Positions 27,394 to 36,818 are shown, counted from the stretch's first letter. The stretch is 64,000 nt of DNA from Pseudoalteromonas haloplanktis ATCC 14393 (GCF_000238355.1 NZ_AHCA01000004.1:62001-126000), one strand, 5' to 3'. Notes: generated from the sequence alone by a model not told the origin. Numbers and translations are program-made.

Positions 27394-27726
27394 TTAATAC
27401 CGGCTCAAAATTGATAAAATCTCCCGTGTATCATGCACCAAATGAATGATGGTATCGTCGATTTCAATGGTAATACGACCATCACGGTCTATCGGTTTGA
27501 TAACTCGACCATGACGATAAATGTCATCATCTAATCTATCGCCTTTATGGTATTTTTTTTGCCAACCCGGTGGTAATTGCCCGCCATTATCCACTTTCTT
27601 TTGCAGCCCAGGCGGTAAGCTCACTTTGCCTTTATTTTTATCTTTGTCATGGTTATCATTTTTTGCAAATACTACACTGCTGCAAAGTACTAACCCTAGC
27701 AAAGCAATTGATGTTAGTGTTTTCAT
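27394..27726 (-). CDS. Small secreted protein with LPPG repeats (paralogue A)
   Basis: This protein of about 110 residues has a Sec signal peptide ending in VVFA. A Lys/Asp-rich linker leads to two copies of the motif LPPG-x-QKK (LPPGLQKKV and LPPGWQKKYHKGD), then IYRHGRVIKPIDRDGRI and a C-terminal IHLVHDTREILSIL. The double LPPG pattern with a following G-x-D-x-L is shared with RcnB-like periplasmic proteins, but I do not assign that function firmly. A close paralogue is encoded 78 bp upstream on the same strand. Two consecutive ATGs follow AGGAG; the second has better spacing and is used here. Confidence 0.8.
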   Translation of the reverse strand: MKTLTSIALLGLVLCSSVVFAKNDNHDKDKNKGKVSLPPGLQKKVDNGGQLPPGWQKKYHKGDRLDDDIYRHGRVIKPIDRDGRITIEIDDTIIHLVHDTREILSILSRY

Positions 27727-27804
27727 CATTTACTCCTTATCTAATTGCTTAAAGAGTAGCAATAGTTCATAAATTCACCATGAAGTTAACTACCCTATCA
27801 ATGT

Positions 27805-28215
27805 TTAATGATGACGAGTCACAATCGAAAGGATCTCTCGGGTATCGTGAACTAAATGGATAAGTTGATCATCAACTTCCAATAAAACTAAACCTTTGCG
27901 CTCATGACGCTCTATAACTCGCCCATGGCGGTAAATATCTCGTTCAAGGCGATCACCACGGCGGTACTTTTTGTACCACCCCGGCGGCAAACCATGTCCG
28001 TAGCCTACTTTTTTATATAAACCCGGCGGCAGCTTTTTATAATATGCTGATTTATGGTGCGTTTTATAATATTTTTTATGATGTTTCTTACTGTGTTTTT
28101 TATGCTCATGACGATGTTCATAACGGTCATGTTCACGCTCGTGCTTAGCACTTGCAGCAAAGGGTAATAAACTCAAGCCTAGTAAAGCCAAAGACAATGG
28201 CGTTAAGTTGTTCAT
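27805..28215 (-). CDS. Small secreted His/Lys-rich protein (paralogue B)
   Basis: This 136-residue protein has a signal peptide ending in PFAASA. It is followed by a strongly basic stretch of about 40 residues with many His, Lys and Tyr (for example HRHEHKKHSKKHHKKYY). The rest aligns with paralogue A: LPPGLYKKV, LPPGWYKKYRRGDRL, DIYRHGRVI and LIHLVHDTREILSI. The His-rich insert suggests metal or anion binding in the periplasm, which is inference. The ATG is preferred over a TTG 12 bp upstream. It probably forms a two-gene unit with paralogue A and arose by tandem duplication. Confidence 0.8.
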   Translation of the reverse strand: MNNLTPLSLALLGLSLLPFAASAKHEREHDRYEHRHEHKKHSKKHHKKYYKTHHKSAYYKKLPPGLYKKVGYGHGLPPGWYKKYRRGDRLERDIYRHGRVIERHERKGLVLLEVDDQLIHLVHDTREILSIVTRHH

Positions 28216-28227
28216 AGTTACGTCCAA

Positions 28228-28580
28228 AATAATCTGTGTGAATAACTAAAGCCTAACAAATCAGCCTTAATCGTAAGTTAACCATAATGTAAATATTGTA
28301 AAGACAGTAAGCACTCACATAATCATTCCATTTAGACTGCAACAATAAAACCATCGGCTAAATATAAAGAAATAAAAGCGTGACAGTCCCCTTTGAACTG
28401 CTTAAAATATCATCTCTTATCTTATTGGAGTTTGCGCATTAATGAATAACTAACACCTGTTGAAATTCGTTTTATTTTTTGAATTTACAGGGTTAGTGGG
28501 CGCAAAATTCGTCATATTTCGACCTATCACAATATAATATTATTCTTTGCGCGCCATGCCCTGCACACTCCAGAGGCATT
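28228..28580. other. Intergenic region between paralogue B and the ABC-F gene
   Basis: These 350 bp separate divergent genes. I see no open reading frame with a ribosome-binding site. A TATAAT box at 28533-28538, about 40 bp before the ABC-F start, is a candidate -10 element without a convincing -35. No repeats or strong hairpins were found. Confidence 0.5.
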
Positions 28581-30161
28581 ATGCAGTCATTACACATTCA
28601 TAATTTAAGCTATCAACACGCTGATGGCCATGTACAATTTAAACAACTTAATTTTGCTGTCAGTGAAAAACTCACTGCAATTATCGGTGCCAACGGCACA
28701 GGTAAATCGTTGCTGGCACAAATACTCGCAAAACAACTTGCAGCCACCACTGGCAATGTTGAATTTAACGGCTCTGTTTTACTCGTTTCGCAACAACAAC
28801 TAACTGCACAACACCTTGAAGAAACGTCAGGTTCTATAGCCCACCAGCTCGGAATTGAACGAAAACTCGCGGCACTTGCGCGCATAGAGCAAGGTAGTTG
28901 TCTTGAGACTGATTTTAATCTTGTAAACGATGATTGGCTTTGCGCGCAATACTATCAACAACAACTATTAACCTTGGCTATTGATGCACCATTGACTCAA
29001 CGCGTGGGAAGTTTAAGTGGCGGTCAGCAACGGCGCTTAACACTTTATTGCGCTTTGCAAGCAGCGCCTGATTTGCTGATTCTAGATGAGCCCACAAATC
29101 ATTTAGATCATGCTGCAAAGCAGTGGTTAATAGCACAGCTACACGCATTTCAAGGGCATATTATTGTTGTTAGCCACGACCGCGAACTACTCAACCAATG
29201 CAATGCAATCATTGAGCTAAACAACCAAGGTGCGACTTACGAAACCGGTAATTACCAGCATTACAGTGAGCAAAAAGCGTTGCAACAAAATGCCCTAGCC
29301 AAAAGAATTAATCACCTAGAAAAGGAGCAAAAAAAGCAGCAACTCCAGATGCAACAAAACCGCGAAAAAGCTCAGCAACGGGCGGCACAAGGTAATAAAA
29401 ATCGCAGCACAGCAAGTCAACCTAAAGTCATGCTAGATTTTAAGAAAAACAGCGCCCAAGCTAGCAAAGGCGCTAGCGAACGTTTAGCCTCAGCTAAGTT
29501 AGATTCTTTAGCCAAAAAGCAACAAACCCTGAAACAGCACCTGCCAGATAATATTGAACGAAAGTTAAAATTCAGCCAACCCTCCAGCAATAAACGCTTA
29601 CTGTTTATTGATAAGCTTTGCTTACCCTATGGTTGCAGTAAAAATCCTGTGACCTTACAAATTAACAGTGGCGATAAATTACGTATTGCAGGGCCAAATG
29701 GCTCAGGTAAATCAACGCTTCTAAGGATGATTAGTGAATCCACAAAGTCATGCCTATCAGCGGCAATTCAATTAAACAGTAAGGTGCTTTATATTGACCA
29801 ACATTGCTCTTTTTTAACCGCTACTGACAACTTAGAAAAGGCGCTAGAGCTACACTGCGAGCTTAAGCCGCAAACAATTCGACATTTACTGGCGAATATT
29901 GGCTTTAAGGGCGATGATATATATCGGCAAATACACCAGCTCAGCGGCGGAGAGAAAATGCAATTAGCCATGCTTATTGCTGCGCAAAATGCCGCGAACT
30001 ATTTACTATTACTCGATGAGCCCGATAATCATTTGGACTTAGCGAACAAGCAACATCTTGCGAAAAACCTCGCTAATTTTACTGGCAGTTTTATATTAGT
30101 AAGTCACGATGAAACATTTGTTCAACAATCTAGTTTAACAGCCCAAATTACCTTAAAGTAA
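28581..30161 (+). CDS. ABC-F family ATPase
   Basis: This 526-residue protein has two fused ABC nucleotide-binding domains and no membrane segments, the hallmark of the ABC-F class of ribosome-associated factors. Domain 1 has Walker A GANGTGKS (residues 36-43), the signature LSGGQQRR and Walker B LLILDEPTNHLD. Domain 2 has GPNGSGKS, LSGGEKMQ and LLLLDEPDNHLD. The linker (residues about 230-310) is Lys/Gln/Ala-rich and alpha-helical, as expected for the P-site tRNA interaction motif. Domain 2 carries DN in place of TN in the Walker B segment. It is shorter than Uup or YheS and could be a specialised translation factor. It is probably monocistronic. Confidence 0.9.
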   Translation: MQSLHIHNLSYQHADGHVQFKQLNFAVSEKLTAIIGANGTGKSLLAQILAKQLAATTGNVEFNGSVLLVSQQQLTAQHLEETSGSIAHQLGIERKLAALARIEQGSCLETDFNLVNDDWLCAQYYQQQLLTLAIDAPLTQRVGSLSGGQQRRLTLYCALQAAPDLLILDEPTNHLDHAAKQWLIAQLHAFQGHIIVVSHDRELLNQCNAIIELNNQGATYETGNYQHYSEQKALQQNALAKRINHLEKEQKKQQLQMQQNREKAQQRAAQGNKNRSTASQPKVMLDFKKNSAQASKGASERLASAKLDSLAKKQQTLKQHLPDNIERKLKFSQPSSNKRLLFIDKLCLPYGCSKNPVTLQINSGDKLRIAGPNGSGKSTLLRMISESTKSCLSAAIQLNSKVLYIDQHCSFLTATDNLEKALELHCELKPQTIRHLLANIGFKGDDIYRQIHQLSGGEKMQLAMLIAAQNAANYLLLLDEPDNHLDLANKQHLAKNLANFTGSFILVSHDETFVQQSSLTAQITLK

Positions 30162-30230
30162 CGGCGAGAGAACTTTTTCCTTGATTAAGGTTCAAACTCG
30201 TCGGATCACTTAATTATAAAAAGGAATAAT

Positions 30231-31067
30231 ATGAAAACTCTGCAATTAGTTTTGGTGATAATAATTACTGCATTAGCTGGCTGTAGCACTATGCTCAGCC
30301 AAAATGCCAATCAAAAAACGCGCTCAAGTAGTCTTGTGGATTTTTTATACCCAGATGAGCAAAGCCGTCAAGCCCATCAACCAAGCGTGCCTACGCTCAA
30401 TTTACCTGCCACTGTCGGTATTGCGTTTATTCCGAATCAATATGACTCAGGCATTCGCAGTAACGACGAAATAGCCTTGCTTGAGAAAGTAAAAAAACAG
30501 TTTATGCAATACGACTATATTGACCGTATCGAGGTTATCCCAAGCAGTTATTTAAAAGGAGGCCAAGGATTTACTACCCTTGAGCAAGTATCTAGATTGT
30601 ATGATGTTGATATTATGGCACTGGTATCTTATGACCAAGTTGCACAAACACTCGAAAATAATGCCGCATTCTTATACTTAACAATAGTTGGTTTATACGT
30701 TATTCCTGGCAACGAAAATACCGTACAGACTTTTGTTGATACTGCTGTTTTTGATGTGCGAAGTAAAAAAATGCTGTTTCGAGCGCCAGGGATTAACAAA
30801 GTAGAGCAACGTAGTACAGCCATCGGTATTGACGACACCTTAAACGAAAAGTCACAAAACAGCTTTAGCTTAGCTGTTGATGACATGATCACAAACTTAG
30901 ATGCAGAGCTTGGCTCATTTAAAACCCGGGTTAAAGAAGACAAAATAGCCAATGTAAATCATAAAGACGGTAGCAGTGGTGGTAGCTTATTTGGCTTGCT
31001 GATGCTTTTAGCGGTCGTGTTAATCTTAAAACAAAACCAGCAAAAAGCGAAACTACGCTCTGCTTAA
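30231..31067 (+). CDS. Rhombotarget-type lipoprotein with GlyGly-CTERM tail
   Basis: This 278-residue protein has a lipoprotein signal with lipobox LAGC at the N-terminus. The C-terminal tail is GGS-SLFGLLMLLAVVLIL-KQNQQK: a Gly-Gly-Ser motif, one hydrophobic helix and a basic end. That tail is the GlyGly-CTERM sorting signal recognised by rhombosortase, a rhomboid-like protease of marine gammaproteobacteria. The combination with a lipobox matches the rhombotarget lipoprotein family. The middle (VGIAFIPNQYDSGI, VDIMALVSYDQ) has no catalytic motif that I recognise. It has a good AAGGAA site. No rhombosortase gene is in the window. Confidence 0.8.
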   Translation: MKTLQLVLVIIITALAGCSTMLSQNANQKTRSSSLVDFLYPDEQSRQAHQPSVPTLNLPATVGIAFIPNQYDSGIRSNDEIALLEKVKKQFMQYDYIDRIEVIPSSYLKGGQGFTTLEQVSRLYDVDIMALVSYDQVAQTLENNAAFLYLTIVGLYVIPGNENTVQTFVDTAVFDVRSKKMLFRAPGINKVEQRSTAIGIDDTLNEKSQNSFSLAVDDMITNLDAELGSFKTRVKEDKIANVNHKDGSSGGSLFGLLMLLAVVLILKQNQQKAKLRSA

Positions 31068-31143
31068 TTTTAAGCTAACGCTTTAGAATTCCTAAAAAAG
31101 GTTATATCCTGCCCTTTTGAAATAGCTTAGATAAAGGGCTTTC

Positions 31144-33198
31144 ATGCTTTCACGAATATTATGCCTGGCGCTGCTCACACCTACTGCATTTAACGCTTTC
31201 GCCGCGCAAAACGATATAGAACGTATTACGACTACTGCATCTCGTTCAGAAGTAAACGCTGACCCTCTACCATTGGTAATTAGCAGTATCACTAATGCAC
31301 AATTGGAGCTAATTGCCCCAACCCATATTGAACAAGTCTTAAAACAAGTTGCTGGGGCAAATATCCAACACGGTAATGGCCAAGAATATTTACCAGCACT
31401 GCGATCGCCGGTGCTTTCAGGCGCTGGGGCTTGCGGTGGTATTTTAACAGCAGAAGACGGCATTCCTCTACGTGCGGCTGGTTTTTGTAATATCAATGAG
31501 TTATTTGAAGCGCATACAGAAATGGCCCAGCGTGTTGAGGTGTTAAAAGGCCCAGGCTCTGCCCTATACGGCTCCAATGCCGTGCACGGGGTTATTAATG
31601 TGATCACCCCTGATACCACTTTTGATGAAAGTTTACTTGGTGTTGATTTAGGCTCATACGGCTACAGCCGATTTAAATTACGCAGTGGAAAAGACTTGGG
31701 CAATCAAGGGATTGGTATTAATGCCAGTGTCACTCGCGATACTGGCTACCGTGATGATGAAAGCGTTGACCAAGAAAAACTCAATTTACGCCATCGCTAT
31801 ACACATGATGATCTCGCTATTACTACAGGGCTAACTTACACCCATTTAGATCAGCAAACAGCAGGGTTTATCGAAGGCTTTGAAAGCTATAAAGATAATG
31901 AAATAGCCCAGCAGAATTTTGATCCTGATGCATTTAGAAAAGCCCGTTCTTTTCGGCTTTGGTCAAAAGTGCAGTGGCAAACCGCAAAAGATACGTTCAC
32001 CATCACACCGTATCTACGCAGCCAGAGTATGACTTTTTTTAAACACTTTTTACCAGGCACTCCTCTTGAAAAAAACAGCCAAAATGGCGTTGGTGTGCAA
32101 TCACTTTGGCAGCATCAATATTCAAGCGAGTTTGCTCTTAGTGTAGGATTAGATAGCGAATACACCCGTGCAGATTTTTTGCAATATCAAGATGAGCCAA
32201 CTCAAGGTTCAGCATTTTTAGTCGCTACAGTGCCACAAGGTAAGCATTACGATTACGATGTGACCAGCACGTTACTGGCGCCTTTTATCAGCCTCGATTG
32301 GCAATGGCAACAACTTGCTATCAGCTTAGGTGCACGCTTTGAGCAACTTAATTACGACTACACTAATAACATGCTCGCAGGGCGTACAGACGAGAATGGT
32401 AACGAATGCGGGTTTGGTGGTTGCCGTTACTCGCGCCCGCCAAGTAGCGAGAACACCTTTACTAATACATCTCCTAAATTAGGCCTTAGTTACCAATTAA
32501 GTGCAGATCATTATCTATACGCAAACTTATCGCGTGGTTACCGTGCCCCACAAGCCGCTGAGCTTTATCAATTAGAGCGCGCACAACAAGTTGCTGACCT
32601 TGAATCTGAAACCGCAGACAATCTAGAGTTCGGTTTTAAAGGGCAATACCAACAATTACATTATGTTTTCTCAGCGTACGCAATGAATAAAGAGAATGTC
32701 ATTTTTCGTGACAGTGACTTTTTTACCATTAATGACGGGCAAACTCAGCACCGCGGTATTGAACTGGAGCTGGATTATCAGCTTACTGAATCACTCCAAC
32801 TCGCTTTTGCTGCAAGCCATGCCGAGCACACCTACGACTATGACCAAGTTTTATCTGGTATAAACATTAACGGCAACGATATAGACACTGCACCGCGTAA
32901 TATCGCCAACTTCCAAGCTAACTGGCAAGTTACTAATAACACCTTAGTTGCCATTGAGTGGCATCATGTCAGTGATTACTTTACCGATCCTGAAAACCTG
33001 CACAGCTACGACGGTCATGATCTAATTAATTTACGTGGGGCTTGGCAGCTAACAGAGCAGCTAAAGCTAACCGCGCAAATTAACAACCTAACCGATGCTG
33101 CTTATGCCGAGCGCGCCGACTACACTAGCTTTACCGGCGACCGTTATTTTCCAGGGCGACCACGTAATATAATGTTCTCAGCAAGTTACGCTTGGTAG
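31144..33198 (+). CDS. TonB-dependent outer-membrane receptor
   Basis: This 684-residue receptor is complete. A signal peptide ends in NAFA-A, and the TonB box region is IERITTTAS. A plug follows with RVEVLKGPGSALYGSNAVHGVINVIT, then a 22-strand-type barrel ending in IMFSASYAW with a terminal Trp. It is much shorter than the polysaccharide receptor at the start of the window. This fits receptors for siderophores, cobalamin or small ligands rather than oligosaccharides. No adjacent transport or enzyme gene identifies the ligand. Cys pairs in the plug (GACGGIL, GFCNIN) and in the loop ECGFGGCRY may form disulfides. It is followed by a decayed gene on the other strand. Confidence 0.92.
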   Translation: MLSRILCLALLTPTAFNAFAAQNDIERITTTASRSEVNADPLPLVISSITNAQLELIAPTHIEQVLKQVAGANIQHGNGQEYLPALRSPVLSGAGACGGILTAEDGIPLRAAGFCNINELFEAHTEMAQRVEVLKGPGSALYGSNAVHGVINVITPDTTFDESLLGVDLGSYGYSRFKLRSGKDLGNQGIGINASVTRDTGYRDDESVDQEKLNLRHRYTHDDLAITTGLTYTHLDQQTAGFIEGFESYKDNEIAQQNFDPDAFRKARSFRLWSKVQWQTAKDTFTITPYLRSQSMTFFKHFLPGTPLEKNSQNGVGVQSLWQHQYSSEFALSVGLDSEYTRADFLQYQDEPTQGSAFLVATVPQGKHYDYDVTSTLLAPFISLDWQWQQLAISLGARFEQLNYDYTNNMLAGRTDENGNECGFGGCRYSRPPSSENTFTNTSPKLGLSYQLSADHYLYANLSRGYRAPQAAELYQLERAQQVADLESETADNLEFGFKGQYQQLHYVFSAYAMNKENVIFRDSDFFTINDGQTQHRGIELELDYQLTESLQLAFAASHAEHTYDYDQVLSGININGNDIDTAPRNIANFQANWQVTNNTLVAIEWHHVSDYFTDPENLHSYDGHDLINLRGAWQLTEQLKLTAQINNLTDAAYAERADYTSFTGDRYFPGRPRNIMFSASYAW

Positions 33199-33249
33199 CA
33201 ACCACGCTTAAGTAGGTTCGCCAAATAGCGAACATAAGTCGATTACATT

Positions 33250-33826
33250 TTACTGAAATAGCTGTTTATATTGCTCAGTTAAGTGCACCTTAAGTTCGGG
33301 GTGCGCTGCTAACAATTCAACCAACTGTGCTTTAGCGGCTACTGTATTTCCCTCTGCAATGAGTGTATCTATGCGCTTAAATTTATTTGCTACCTCTGCG
33401 GTGACGATTTCAAGCTCTAGTAACAACGTACTTTTCGCTGCCATGCTTGGTACTGCAAATTGCCTACCAGCCATTTCTTCACTGCGTTGGCGCTGTTGGT
33501 TTTGTTTTAATTGCATTGTTTGAGCTTGCTCTTGCGCTTCGCTTTGCATCATCTGTAATTGGGCGAGGCATCGGCGGCATTAAGCTAGTGCTGGCGTTTG
33601 GGTGCATTATCCCTTGTGGCATTACTTCGTAACCTACAGCATGTAGTCGCTGCCTTTTTTGCATCTGCTCTTGTGTAACTAACATCTGTTCAGTGCGGGC
33701 TTTACTTTGCGCTATTTCAACTTCATCTGCTTACTCTTTTACTGAGCTTTGTGATGCTTGTTTGCAGCCAGTTAAACCACTAAAACGGCAATACTTAACA
33801 CCGTAAGACTCTTTTGTTATTGCCAT
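33250..33826 (-). pseudogene. Decayed small lipoprotein gene
   Basis: Reading the minus strand from an ATG at 33826, the pieces of one protein lie in different frames. A hydrophobic stretch (LTVLSIAVLVV) and the lipobox LTGCKQAS are in different frames. The lipobox frame then meets a TAA at 33731-33733, just before ADEVEIAQSKARTEQ. That frame continues to PPMPRPI near 33560, where a further shift leads into the last 100 codons, rich in Gln/Glu and ending in EQYKQLFQ. At least two frameshifts and one nonsense change are needed to explain this. The intact product was probably a lipoprotein of about 190 residues with a coiled-coil Gln-rich middle. Its function is unknown. The last 100 codons remain open from an ATG at 33552. 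Confidence 0.75.
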
Positions 33827-34047
33827 AATCGTGTAAAACGTTATTCATAAGTCACCTTTTAAAGTCAAATTTGGATTACTACAGCTATAAACGGATGACT
33901 TTAAAAAGTGGGGTTAATTATTTTTTAATGAGCTATAGATACCACCAATTGTTAAGAATAAGTTATTCAAAAATAAAGACTAAGGAGTAGTCAATTTAAT
34001 ACCAACGCCATTCCCCTTCGGGTATAATTACGCCACCTGCCATCGAC

Positions 34048-35259
34048 TTGGTGACTTTAGTTTTGTATTCAGCGCCTACTAAGCGGACTGTGTTTTCTTC
34101 TGCTATTTTAATTCTTGGTATTTTCTTTATTGCCACAAACTTACGTGCTCCAGTAACAGGCATTGCGCCTGTACTTGAGGATATAATTGCGTCTTTTAGC
34201 CTTTCACCATCACAAGCGGGTATGTTAACAACACTACCGCTTCTGGCCTTTGCATTAGCGTCACCGCTGGCTAATTGGCTTGCTAAAAAACTCGGGCTAG
34301 AAATCTCATTATTTATAGCTTTGCTGCTAATTGGTGCAGGTTTAGCGTCACGCTTAATAACAAACCTACCTTTGTTGTATCTAGGCACAGCTATTATCGG
34401 AGTGGGTATTGCGATTGGTAACGTCCTATTGCCAAGCTTAATTAAACGCGATTTCCCACATAAAGTCGCGGTAATGACCTCGGCTTATGTACTCGCAATG
34501 GCCATTTTTGGCGGTAGCTATGCGGCGATTGTATTCCCGCTGAGTCAGTATCAGGATATCGGCTGGCAACTTGCACTGGCAAGTTATGGCTTGCTGACTT
34601 TACTGGGTATTATTCTTTGGTTCCCGCAGCTTAAATACCACACAAAGCCTGTAAAGGAACTGGTTAATACGCAGGCGAACAGTAATGTTTGGCGACAATC
34701 ACTAGCATGGCAAATCACGCTTTTACTTGGGCTTAACTCATTTTTTACTTACATTATGGTCGCTTGGTTACCAAGTATTTTAATTGAAAACGGTATATCA
34801 CCACTACAAGCCGGTGCCATGCAAGGTGCATTTCAAGCAGCATCGGCAGTGCCTGGGATTATTTTAATTCCTTTATTAGCGAGGCTCAAAGATCAACGTA
34901 TTTTAACCAGTACGTTAGCACTGCTTGGCGCACTTTGCTCTTTTGGCTTATTGTTTATGCCTGAGTTAGCACTATTTTGGTCAATAACGTTGGGGTTTTG
35001 CTCTGGGGCATGCTTTATATTAGGTTTGTCATTTGTCAGTTTACGGACACATAATAGCCGCCAAGCCGCTTCATTATCTGCCATGGCACAATGTATTGGT
35101 TACCTAATAGCGGCAACAGGCCCAATGCTGGCGGGTGCTTTACATGACCACTTTAATAGCTGGGCACCGACATTATGGTTATGTGCTATCGCCAGTTTTG
35201 GCTGCGCCGTATTTGGCTACCTTGGCGGGCGAAATATCACTTTGAAAAAAGATCTATAA
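34048..35259 (+). CDS. MFS transporter, CynX/NimT-like
   Basis: This transporter of about 400 residues has 12 membrane helices. The segment after helix 1, FFIATNLRAPVTGIAPVLED, is the marker of the CynX/NimT group of the major facilitator superfamily, whose members export or import small organic ions such as cyanate and 2-nitroimidazole. The typical SPSQAGMLTTLPLLAFAL follows. The start is uncertain: TTG at 34048 or GTG at 34051 gives the longest product, neither has a clear ribosome-binding site, and a GTG at 34081 is also possible. Its 3' end overlaps the convergent small gene by 23 bp. The substrate is unknown. Confidence 0.85.
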   Translation: MVTLVLYSAPTKRTVFSSAILILGIFFIATNLRAPVTGIAPVLEDIIASFSLSPSQAGMLTTLPLLAFALASPLANWLAKKLGLEISLFIALLLIGAGLASRLITNLPLLYLGTAIIGVGIAIGNVLLPSLIKRDFPHKVAVMTSAYVLAMAIFGGSYAAIVFPLSQYQDIGWQLALASYGLLTLLGIILWFPQLKYHTKPVKELVNTQANSNVWRQSLAWQITLLLGLNSFFTYIMVAWLPSILIENGISPLQAGAMQGAFQAASAVPGIILIPLLARLKDQRILTSTLALLGALCSFGLLFMPELALFWSITLGFCSGACFILGLSFVSLRTHNSRQAASLSAMAQCIGYLIAATGPMLAGALHDHFNSWAPTLWLCAIASFGCAVFGYLGGRNITLKKDL

Positions 35260-35464
35260 GCCAACTTAGTAAAGTCTGCTTTTGAGGTTGTTGAGAGCGG
35301 TGCTGAGCAACCCATTTTTTGTTAAGTGCCTCACGCTCTTCACGTCGCGCTTGCGCTAAATTAGCACGGGCAGCAAACTGTTGGCGTTGCTCATCATTGA
35401 GTTCATTGTCAAAATTATACTGTGATTTTTTTACCGCACGATTAGATTTTACTGAGCTACACAT
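35237..35464 (-). CDS. Hypothetical small basic protein
   Basis: This 75-residue protein has no recognised domain. The middle is a charged, Gln/Arg/Glu-rich helix (QRQQFAARANLAQARREER) and the C-terminus ends in the hydrophobic patch TLLSWLIDLFS, perhaps an amphipathic membrane anchor. A good AGGAG site lies 8 bp before the ATG, which supports expression. The last 23 bp overlap the convergent MFS gene. Confidence 0.65.
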   Translation of the reverse strand: MCSSVKSNRAVKKSQYNFDNELNDEQRQQFAARANLAQARREEREALNKKWVAQHRSQQPQKQTLLSWLIDLFSK

Positions 35465-35536
35465 TTTGCCGTCTCCTAAACAATCATCTCGTTTAAGTAG
35501 ACAGCATAATGTCTGTTTTTATTTCACACCTATAAA

Positions 35537-35953
35537 TTAACTACTTGGTGGAACGGTCTCAAAACCCTTTATGTTATTAATTTCTTTTAACCAAGATGGG
35601 CTTGAACGGCACCAAATTTGTGCTTTAGGAATAAGTTGTTCACGCTGCTCAACCGCACCTAAACGTAGGCCATAAACTTTATCGCCCTCGCCAACTGAAG
35701 TGGCATACAAAGAAGTACCGCAATTACCACAAAAACCTTGTGCACGCTTATTACCACTTTCGGCAATCTTTATATATTCTTTTGGTGCAGCAGCAGTAAA
35801 GGTAACCGCGTTAGGATGCGATATTACTACAGTGCGAAATGGCGCACTTGCGATGATTTGGCAATCAGTACAGTGACAGTTAATTACCTTGTTTTCGTCT
35901 ACCTCTGCCGTGTAAGTTACTTCCCCGCAATGACAACGCCCAGTGATCTGCAT
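35537..35953 (-). CDS. GFA-family zinc protein (glutathione-dependent formaldehyde-activating enzyme-like)
   Basis: This 138-residue protein carries the full Cys set of the GFA family (PF04828): GRCHCGEVTY near the N-terminus, then NCHCTDCQ and FCGNCGTSLY for two zinc sites. The founder enzyme was proposed to combine glutathione and formaldehyde, but that activity is doubtful for most members. I do not assign a reaction. An AAGGA ribosome-binding site precedes the ATG. It is probably transcribed alone. Confidence 0.9.
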   Translation of the reverse strand: MQITGRCHCGEVTYTAEVDENKVINCHCTDCQIIASAPFRTVVISHPNAVTFTAAAPKEYIKIAESGNKRAQGFCGNCGTSLYATSVGEGDKVYGLRLGAVEQREQLIPKAQIWCRSSPSWLKEINNIKGFETVPPSS

Positions 35954-36058
35954 AATAATCCTTAAAATAATTTATTTAATTAATGTCTAAAACTCTACGT
36001 TAAAAATTGCCAAAAACACAGTAATACTAAGTTTTTGCAACAAATAAATTAGACCGGA

Positions 36059-36307
36059 TCAACGATTTTTATATTGCGTCTTACAGTGACTCCGCTCAAC
36101 TGCGGGATCACGTAATTTAAGATGCTTTGTTACTCGCCCTGCATGGTGTTTTCGCCAAGCTTTAAATGAGCCAGCCGATACATTAGCACGCATAAAATTA
36201 GCTAACTGAGAGTAATTTAAACCATAAAGGTGTTCAATGGCCTCAAATGGTGTGCGATCTTCCCACGCCATCTCGATAATTCTAGACACTTGACTACAAT
36301 CAAACAT
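36059..36307 (-). CDS. TIGR03643-family small protein
   Basis: This 82-residue protein has the conserved features of the TIGR03643 family: IIEMAWEDRTPFEAIEHLYGL, continuing to a SFKAWRKHHAGRVTKH motif with many basic residues. The first part looks like a helix-turn-helix. The family is widespread in marine bacteria, often near photolyase or DUF2256 genes, but its function is unknown. Neighbours here do not help. Confidence 0.8.
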   Translation of the reverse strand: MFDCSQVSRIIEMAWEDRTPFEAIEHLYGLNYSQLANFMRANVSAGSFKAWRKHHAGRVTKHLKLRDPAVERSHCKTQYKNR

Positions 36308-36357
36308 AACAGACTCTTTTGCAAAGTACCTTTATACCCAACCTAGCAAAAATTAGA

Positions 36358-36735
36358 TCAAGCTATAATTTCAACTCGCCAAGGTGGATTCAAGCGATTA
36401 GACCCCGCCCAATAAAGCTTAATTTTATTGCCTGATGGATCTTTTAACACCGCTTCTTGCCATAAATAACGCTGCTCGGTGATCGTGGATTCAAACTCAA
36501 AGCCTTTATCTTTTAAGGAGGCGACCCACTCTTCAAGTTCTTCGCTTTCAAAGTAGATAACCGCACCATTAGTAAACGTATCATCGGTTAATAACAAAGA
36601 AAATGTGGCTTTATTAGGGCACTCAAAACGTGAGTAATGAGGCGTTTTCACAATTTGTGTAAAACCCATAGCCAAATAAAACTGGTTTGCTTTTTCGATG
36701 TCACAGACAGGTAAAGTGATTTGATTAAGGTTCAT
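36358..36735 (-). CDS. VOC-family (glyoxalase/bleomycin-resistance-like) protein
   Basis: This 125-residue protein has one vicinal-oxygen-chelate unit made of two beta-alpha-beta-beta-beta modules: ITLPVCDIEKANQFYLAMGF at the start, and LKDPSGNKIKLYWAG near the end with the metal-ligand position. The family includes glyoxalases, dioxygenases and antibiotic-binding proteins. No specific substrate can be read. It is preceded by the desaturase gene on the same strand about 80 bp away. Confidence 0.85.
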   Translation of the reverse strand: MNLNQITLPVCDIEKANQFYLAMGFTQIVKTPHYSRFECPNKATFSLLLTDDTFTNGAVIYFESEELEEWVASLKDKGFEFESTITEQRYLWQEAVLKDPSGNKIKLYWAGSNRLNPPWRVEIIA

Positions 36736-36818
36736 AGTCGCTATCTAAATATTGAGTTAGATAACGACTTTAAAACCTTAACTTAACTTGAGGTCAATGA
36801 ATAATTTGTATCTTGATA

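Noticed and set aside
33996..34388. A 130-codon minus-strand frame overlapping the start of the MFS gene
   Set aside because: Antisense to the conserved first helices of the transporter. No ribosome-binding site or family match was seen.
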